Origin: Dipteris shenzhenensis
Taxonomy: Eukaryota; Polypodiophyta; Polypodiopsida; Gleicheniales
Length of the DNA: 64,000 nucleotides
NCBI GenBank assembly: GCA_047967505.1
Contig: CM106541.1
Direction: 5' to 3' (one strand)
The position numbers and the translations under genes were made by a program. Of the stretch, positions 57,471 to 64,000 are shown piece by piece. The notes below the pieces were generated by a model. That model made no database searches. It worked only from the letters and a program-made list of their open reading frames with translations, and was not told the DNA's origin. How positions within the stretch are numbered: position 1 is the stretch's first letter; the number at the start of each line of letters is the position of its first letter.

Positions 57471-57536
57471 CCTAGTTTTTCTTATATATAGTCTTCCTTC
57501 TTCATTCATTCTTCCCTCCTTTCATTCATTGAAGCA
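57471..57536 (+). promoter_or_regulatory. TATA-containing leader block, copy 1
   Basis: CTAGTTTTTCTTATATATA (TATA-like, about 57,483-57,490) is followed by a CT-rich leader ending TTCATTGAAGCAA. A similar block occurs at 60,447. Each is followed about 40-80 bp later by TTTTTCYAGGTACTTG. It looks like a duplicated promoter and leader; no gene is attached that I can recognise. Confidence 0.45.
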
Positions 57537-57659
57537 AGAAAGCAAGAAAGCAAGGACGAGCAAGAAAGCAAGGAAGGAAGAGCAAGAAAGCAAGAAAGAG
57601 CAAACTTACAAACTTTTTCTAGGTACTTGTAAATTTTTTTGATTAATTCTTTATCTAGA

Positions 57660-59428
57660 GTTTTTTTTTAAATTTGAAGAGAGAGAAAGAAAGAAAGAGA
57701 GAGAGGAACTAGAGAGAGAGAGAGAGAAAGTTTAGAGAGAAGGAGAGAAGCCTTGGAGGCCACGGCCTCCAGGAGGAAGAGGGAAGTGGAGGGATATGAG
57801 AGGGAGGAAAGGAGGGAGGGAGGAGCCAAGGAGGGAGGGAGGAGTGACGGAAGAGGGGAGGGAGGGAGGGAGAGAGGGAGGGAGGGAGGAAGAGGGAGGG
57901 AGGAGTAGAGGTAGGGAGGGGGGAGAGGTGGGGTAGGGGGCGGCAAGCGGGGGTAGGGGGAGGCTAGAGGGAGCGGGGGTAGGGAGGGGGCGGAGGCCGG
58001 GTAGGGGGCGGCGAGCGAGGGAGGCTGGAGGGAGGAGCGGGGTAGGGGGGAGAGGGAGGACCGAGGGTAGGGAGGGGGGGGAGGCGAGGTAGGGGTGGCA
58101 TAGGGAGCAAGGGTAGAGGGAGGCGAGGTAGGAAGCAGGGGTAAGGGAAGGTAGGAGGGGGGAGCGAGGGCGTAGGGGGAGGCGAGAGGCAAGAGGGGGG
58201 TCCTGGCGACCGCAGCGCGGCCGCCAGGGGAAGGCGAGAGGGAGGGGAGGGAGAGAGAGAGGAGGGAGGGGAGGGAGCAGGGGGCGGCGGGGTAGGGGGG
58301 AGCAAGGGCGGCAGGGTAGGGGGAGGTGAGAGGCGGGAGGGGGGGAGGCGAGAGGCGGGAGGGGCAGGATCCTGGCAGCCACAGCCGCCGCCAGGGGGAG
58401 GCGAGAGGTGAGAGGGGGGGATCCTAGCAACCGTGGCCGCCAGGGGGAGGCGAGAGGGAGAGGAGGGAGGGGAGGAAGGGTAGGGGGTACTGGCGACCGT
58501 GGCTGCTAGGGGGAGGCGAGAGGGAGGGGAGGGAGGGGAGGAGGGTAGGGGTTACTGGCAGCCACGGCCGCCAGGGGGAGGGGAGGCAGGGGAGAGAGAG
58601 GAGGGAGGGGAGGGAGCGGGGGTAGGGGGCGGCGGCGTAGGGGGGAGCAAGGGCGACGGGGTGGGGGGAGGTGAGAGGTGAGAGGGGCGAGAGGCGAGAG
58701 GCAGGAGGGGGTCCTGGCAATCACGACCGTTAGGGGAAGGCGAGAGGGAGGGGAAGGTGGGGCAGGGGTCCTGGCCGCCACGGCCACGAGGTAGAGGCGA
58801 GAGGGAGGGCAGGGAGGGGAGGGAGTGAGAGAGAGGAGGGAGGCAAGGTGGGTAGGGGGCAGCGAGAGATGGGAGGGGGGGTAGTGGGGGTAGGGGGAGC
58901 GGGGAGGGGGGGCGGCGGGAGGGTGAGGGGAGGTGAGAGGGACGGGAGGGTGGGGCGAGGGGTAGGGGGTCCTGGCAGCCGCGACCACCAGGGGGAGGCA
59001 AGAGGGAGGGCAAGGAGGGGAGGGAGTGAGAGAGAGGAGGGAGGCAGGGTGGGTAGGGGGCGGGGGGAGATGGGAGGGGGGCGGCAGGGGTAGGGGGAGT
59101 GGGGAGGGGGAGGGCGGCGGGAGGGTGAGGAGGTGGCAGGAGGGTGAGAGATGGGGTCATGGCGGGGGGGTCCTGGTGGCCGCAACTGCCAAGGTGAGAG
59201 AGAGAGGAGGGAGGGGAGGGAGGGAGAGAGAGAGAGAGAGAGAGAGAGGGGTCCTGGTGGCCGCGGCCGCCAGGGTAAGAGAGAGAGGAGGGAAAGAGAG
59301 AGGAGGGAGGGGAGGGACAGAGAGAGAGGAGGGGGGGAGGGAGAGAGAGAGCGAGAGAGAGAGAGAGGGGGGGTTCCTGGTGGCCACGACTGCCAGGGTG
59401 AGAGGGAGGGGAGAGGAGGGAGGGGAGG

Positions 59429-59465
<37 letters not shown>

Positions 59466-59631
59466 TTCCTGGCGGCCGTGGCCCCTGAGTAGAGGGAGGG
59501 GAGGTGAGAGGGAGAGGAGGGAGAGAGAGAGAGAGAGGGGGGGGGTCCACGACCCCCAGGTGAGAGGGAGGGGAGGGAGAGAGAGAGAGAGGGGGGGTCC
59601 TGGCGACTGCGGCTGCCAGGGTGAGAGGGAG

Positions 59632-59690
<59 letters not shown>

Positions 59691-60833
59691 CCTAGCAGCC
59701 GCAGCCCTAGGGTGAGAGGAGTGAGGAAAAGGGAGGGGAGAGAGAGAGCGAAGTGAGGGGAGGGAGGGGAGGGAGAGAGAGAGAGAGAGATAGAGGGGGG
59801 AGGGGAGGAGAGAGAGAGAGAGACGACTCCTGGGGGCCGTAGCCCCAGGGATAAGAGGAGAGTTAGAGGAGTAAGGGAGGGAGAGGAGTGAGGGAGGGAG
59901 AGGGGTGAGAAGATGTGATGGAGAGGGAAACACTAGTAGAGAGAGAAGAGAGATGAGAAGACTTTAGGGAGAGGGGAAGGTAAGCGACTAGAGAGAGAGG
60001 AGAGATGAGAAGACTTGAGGGAGAGAGGAAGGTACACGACTAGAGGAAGGTTGGGAAGGTATGCGACTAGAGAGAGAGAGATATGCGACTAGAGAGGGAG
60101 CTCCATCGCATAGAGAGGGAGCTCAAAGAGAGAGAGAGCCCACTACATAGAGAAGAGGAGAGGAGTAGAGGGAGAGAGGTCGAATTCTTACAACTAAGAG
60201 TAGAACTATCATGAGCAAGAGCAACAAATAAGATTTGACTTACGAGAAGAATGAAGAGGGACTTACGAGAAGAAAGTATCAAGAAGAATGTTGAACACAA
60301 ATTTGAATTCAAAAGGAACGTACGAGAAGAAAGTATCAAGAAGAATGTTGAACACAAATTTGAATTCAAATTTATCTAAAGGAATGAATTCAAATTTCCC
60401 TCTCTTTTTTAAAAATTGAAATTTATGCGTGAGTGGGAGGAGTGGGCTAGTTTTTCTTATATATACTCTTCTTTCCATTCATTCATTCTCATTCTATCCT
60501 CATTTCATTGAAGCAACCAAGAGCGGAAGAGAAAGGATAAGCGGAGCCTTACTTTTTTCACTTTTTCCAGGTACTTGCGATTCTTTTTCTTTACTCGTAA
60601 TTCTAAAATTCATCTTGTAATTCTTTTTCTTTACTTACAATTCTTTTTCAATTAGTTTCTTGTTAAAGTTTTTGAGTTCTATTTCAATTAATTTCTTATT
60701 GAAATTTGTGTTCTAAATTTGAAAAGAGAGATAGAGAGAAAGAGAGAGCTACAGAGAGAGAGGAGAGAGAGAGTGTGTGTGAGAGAGATAGCAGGAGATT
60801 AAGAGAGAAAAGAAAGGAGGGAGAGAAAGTAGA

Positions 60834-60892
<59 letters not shown>

Positions 60893-61964
60893 AAGAGAGA
60901 GATTAAGAGAGAGAAGAGGGGCAGAGGGAGAGAGAGAGAGAATGAAAACTCTTGACGGCCGTGGCAGCTAGAGGAGGGGGCTTTTTAGTAGGCATTACAA
61001 TTCTTTTTAATTTAGTTTCTTATCTGAGTTTTTGAGTTCTATTTCAGCTAGTTTCTTATTTAAATTTGAGCTTGTAAATTTGAGAAATGAGAGAGAATAG
61101 GGAGGGAGAGAAAGAGAGAGGAGAGAGGGAAAGAGAGAAATTAAGAGAGAGAAGAGGGGCTCTTGGCGGCCGTGGCCGCCAAAGGGAGAGAGAGAATGAG
61201 AAATGAGAGAGGAGTAGGGAGGGAGAGAAAGAGAGAGAGGAGAGAGGGAGAGAGAGAGAGAGATTCAGAGAGAGAAGAGGGGCTCCTTTAATGAGAGAGA
61301 AGAGTAGGGAGGGAAAGAAAGAGAGAGAGGAGAGAGGGAGAGAGAGATTAAGAGAGAGAAGAGGGTCTCCTGGTGGCCATGGCTGCTAGAGGGAGGGAGA
61401 GAGTAGGGAGAGAGAGGGAGAGAGAGAGAAAGAGAGAGAGGGAGAGAGAGGGAGAGAGAGAGAAAGAGAGAGAGGGAGAGAGAGGGAGCGAGAGAGAAGT
61501 TTAAGAGAATGAAACGTGGTAGAGAGGAGAGAGGGAAAGAGAGAAATTAAGAGAGAGAAAAGAGTCTTTTCGCGACTGTGGCCACCAAAGGGAGAGAGAG
61601 AATGAGAAATGAGGGAGAAGAGTAGGGAGGGAGAGAAAGAGAGAGAGGGAGAGAGACAAGAGATTCAGAGAGAGAAGGGGGGCTCCTTAAATGAGAGAGA
61701 AGAGTAGGGAGGGAAAGAAAGAGAGAGCAAAGAGAGGGAGAGAGAGATTAAGAGAGAGAATAGGGTCTCCTGGCGGCCGTGGCTACTAGAGGGAGGGAGA
61801 GAGTAGGGAGGGAGAGGGAGAGAGAGAGAGAGAAGAGAGGAGGGAGACTTAGGGAGAGAGAAAAAGAGAGATGGAGAGAGAGAGAAAGAGAGAGAGGGAG
61901 AGAGAGGGAATGAAACTTCTGGCAACCGTGGCCGCCAGAGGGAGGGAGAGAGTAGGGAGGGAGG

Positions 61965-62002
<38 letters not shown>

Positions 62003-62720
62003 TGAGAGAGAAGAGAGGAGGGAGACTTAGGGAGAGAAAGATAAAGAGAGAGAGGGAGAGAGAGATAAAGAGAGAGAGAGGCAGCCGTGGTCACCAAGAG
62101 AGGGAGGTAGAGAGAGAGAGAGAGAATGGGACATCTCGCGACCGTGGCCGCCAAAGGAGGGAGGGAGGGAGGGGGGGAGAGAGAGAGAGAATGAGAAATG
62201 AGAGAGAAGAGGGGAGGGAGAGAAAGAGAGATTAAGAGTGAGAAGAGGGACAGAGGAGAGAGAGAAAGGGAGAGAGGGAGGGAGGAAGGCTGGGAGAGAT
62301 TAAGAGAGAGAATTCAAAGAGAGAGAGAGAGAGACATAGAGAGGGAAAGAATGACAAATCCTAGCGGCCAAGAGGATAGAGGTAGGGAGGTAGAGAGGCT
62401 GAGAGAGAGAGAGAGAGAGGGAGAGAGAGAGAGAAGAGGACAGAGAGAGAGAGAATAATAAATCTCTAGAGAGAGAGGAGAGAGGTGGAGAGAGAGAGAG
62501 AGAGAAATAATTACAAATCCTAGGGAGAGAGAGAGAGATGAAGAGAGAGAATGATAAATCCTAGCTGCCATGGGAGCGAGAGAAAGAGAGACATGAGATA
62601 AACTAAGAGAGAGAATGAGTGGGATGAGGACAGAGAGGGAAACACATAAGAGTTGTGTGAGAGAGAGAAAGATTAAGAGAGAGAATGAGGTGTCTTGACT
62701 ATGGCTACAGAGAGAATTAG

Positions 62721-62762
<42 letters not shown>

Positions 62763-62770
62763 TTCAGAGG
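57660..62770. repeat. ~5 kb polypurine (GA/GGA) tract with interspersed GC-rich near-palindromes
   Basis: The plus strand is overwhelmingly purine: GGGAGG-rich to about 59,200, then GAGAGA-rich to 62,770. About 25 times it is broken by a ~24 bp GC-rich block of the form TCCTGGCGGCCGTGGCCGCC, whose arms CCTGGCGGCC and GGCCGCCAGG are complementary. Examples are near 58,198, 58,424, 59,250, 59,467, 61,161, 61,768 and 62,134. Spacing runs from about 60 to over 1000 bp. Two AT-rich interruptions (60,230-60,730 and 60,985-61,090) carry leader-like sequence. Long Pro-, Ser- or Arg/Glu-rich frames on both strands arise from composition. Confidence 0.9.
60447..60522 (+). promoter_or_regulatory. TATA-containing leader block, copy 2
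   Basis: CTAGTTTTTCTTATATATA followed by CTCTTCTTTCCATTCATTC and TTTCATTGAAGCAA, about 80% alike with 57,471-57,536. Downstream TTTTTCCAGGTACTTG also matches. AGTTTCTT.TT.AA.TTTGAG blocks recur at 60,650 and 61,015. Confidence 0.45.
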
Positions 62771-63954
62771 AAAGAGAGAGTTTTATATATTTACATGTTT
62801 TATATTATACATTTAAAAATTTATAAAAGAGTGAATTTATGGTTTGTTTTGAAGGTGAGATAATATTTTTATATATATTCATCTTTTAAATTGAAAAATG
62901 TTAACTTTTCTTTAGATACTTGTTCTTCATTTCTCTCACATGCAGGTTTAGCCTCTACATCAAAACCCCTTCTTTTGCATATTTAAGCCTCTTAAACCCC
63001 AGCACATTAAAATGAACACAGAAAAATAAATTATTTAATATTGCTTTTCTTCACTTCGATGGTTGGTTTAGCATAGTTTAGCATAGATTAGATTGCCTTA
63101 GAGGAGAGACAATTCTCTAAGTTGCCAATCAAAGCCACGCTCAAATTTTTCTAACTAGTTCCTAATCGTTGTCAGTCCCTTTGCTCACATGCGGTTTAAC
63201 ACTCATAACATGCTATTAAATAAGACCTTTTACCATTTACCAATAGATTGCATGAGCAGATAGCAGATAGCAGTGGACAGATTACATATATCAATGGACA
63301 GATTACATGTCATGGGGCATATTGGAGCTTGATGATTATTGGTTATTTTTATTGCATTTGTATAAATATTTAAGCTCATTTATTGTCATAAAAAACCTTA
63401 TAAAGCATTCTAGGCTATCTTTTACATTTATTGCCATATGAAGCGCCTTGTAATAAACCCAACCATCCTGACCATTCGCTATTTAATGAGTATTAATGGG
63501 CTGCATAAGTGGATATAAGTGGAATAGTTTTTAGTAGGTAGATTGCATCAGTTGGGTATCAGTGCACAGATATCAATGGATGGACAGATTACATGTCATC
63601 ATGAAGATTGAAGCTTTATCACTAGAGGGCAAATCAATGGATGGACAGATTACATGTCTTCACGAAGATTGAAGCTTTATCACTAGAGGACATTTTATTT
63701 CATTGTAAAGCTTTATTGGCTAATTTTTTTACATTTGTACAAATATTTAAGCCTTGTAAAGCCTTCTAGCCTATTTCCCACATTTATTGCTATAAAATAC
63801 TTTTTAAATCCCTCTCTGCTATTGGTCACATTTATTGCCATATGAAGCCTTGTAAAGCCTTTTGGGCTATTTCCCACATTTATTGTATTAAGCGTTGTAT
63901 ATTGTACTTTACTTGTATGTATCTAAATTCTTCATTATCTTCTCTTGTAGGATT
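62771..63954. repeat. AT-rich stretch with a ~57 bp tandem duplication
   Basis: ATGGATGGACAGATTACATG ... GAAGATTGAAGCTTTATCACTAGAGG occurs at about 63,577-63,630 and 63,635-63,690; further GGACAGATTACAT copies lie at 63,275 and 63,296. Similar TTTATTGCCATATGAAGC and GTAAAGCCTT motifs recur between 63,380 and 63,890. Confidence 0.65.
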
Positions 63955-64000
63955 ATGGAGCAATCAACTAATGTGGGGGCTATCCTAAATGACTCTGAGA
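63955..64000 (+). CDS. Start of an unidentified reading frame (runs off the window)
   Basis: TTCTCTTGTAG ends at 63,950 as a strong 3' splice-site-like signal, followed by GATT and ATG at 63,955. The frame then stays open to the window edge (MEQSTNVGAILNDSE). Fifteen codons are too few for any family call. The upstream repeat region could be its leader or intron. Confidence 0.3.
   Translation, partial: MEQSTNVGAILNDSE

Noticed and set aside
57668-59933. Frames of 100-330 codons rich in Pro/Ser/Leu or Arg/Glu/Gly
   Set aside because: They come from GGGAGG and GAGAGA composition, several frames overlap on both strands, and none has a family motif.

Overview
This is a nuclear window from a large, repeat-rich land-plant genome. 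The evidence is a multi-exon remorin gene (a family confined to land plants), plant-type Copia and Ty3/gypsy elements, a complete CACTA (En/Spm-type) DNA transposon, LINE remnants, ~181 bp satellite arrays and kilobases of simple sequence. The species cannot be named from sequence alone. A seed-free plant such as a fern or lycophyte would fit the mixture of element types, but that is a guess.

Layout. 1-2546 (minus): the 5' part of an apparently intact Copia retrotransposon (LTR, tRNA-Met primer site, gag-protease-integrase open to the window edge). 2.7-4.7 kb: two tandem decayed copies of a Ulp1-like cysteine protease. 4.9-7.0 kb: tandem duplications, a LINE reverse-transcriptase scrap and half of a LINE ORF1. 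7.0-19.3 kb: a three-level nest. A LINE ORF1 on the minus strand is split by a small hAT-like element with 8 bp target duplication, and that element is split by an 11,780 bp CACTA transposon with a perfect 3 bp CAT duplication. The CACTA element carries an eight-exon TNP2 transposase (1143 codons, no frame break), a divergent three-exon second protein (464 codons), three clusters of a 16 bp palindrome (two subterminal, one between the divergent genes) and a 3.9 kb hairpin-rich array inside what looks like a 5' UTR intron. 22.9-26.9 kb: the only convincing host gene, an 808-residue group-6-type remorin in six exons. 29.8-30.9 and 51.9-56.7 kb: the same ~181 bp satellite in opposite orientations, organised as trimers; the larger array holds a 246 bp MITE. 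31.0-34.4 kb: a decayed element joining a TNP1/En-Spm-like domain, a peptide-repeat region and a DUF7869-like (HTHEDID) domain. 34.4-41 kb: LTR-like sequence, C-rich and CT-rich simple sequence, a GTTAG-rich island and a Ty3/gypsy gag-protease remnant. 43.7-47.3 kb: a decayed Copia polyprotein. 49.7-50.8 kb: a decayed gag on the minus strand. 57-62.8 kb: almost pure polypurine sequence punctuated about 25 times by a GC-rich near-palindrome. At 63,955 a reading frame begins after a splice-acceptor-like site and runs off the window.

How the parts work together: the two CACTA proteins and the palindrome clusters form one transposition unit that may still be autonomous. The remorin gene is independent host sequence. 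Most of the rest is retroelement debris, satellite or simple repeat. Open frames inside the ATAAGC array and the GA/CT/AC tracts are artefacts of repeat composition. Exon boundaries were assigned by reading GT/AG signals and checking that phases close; no transcript data were available.
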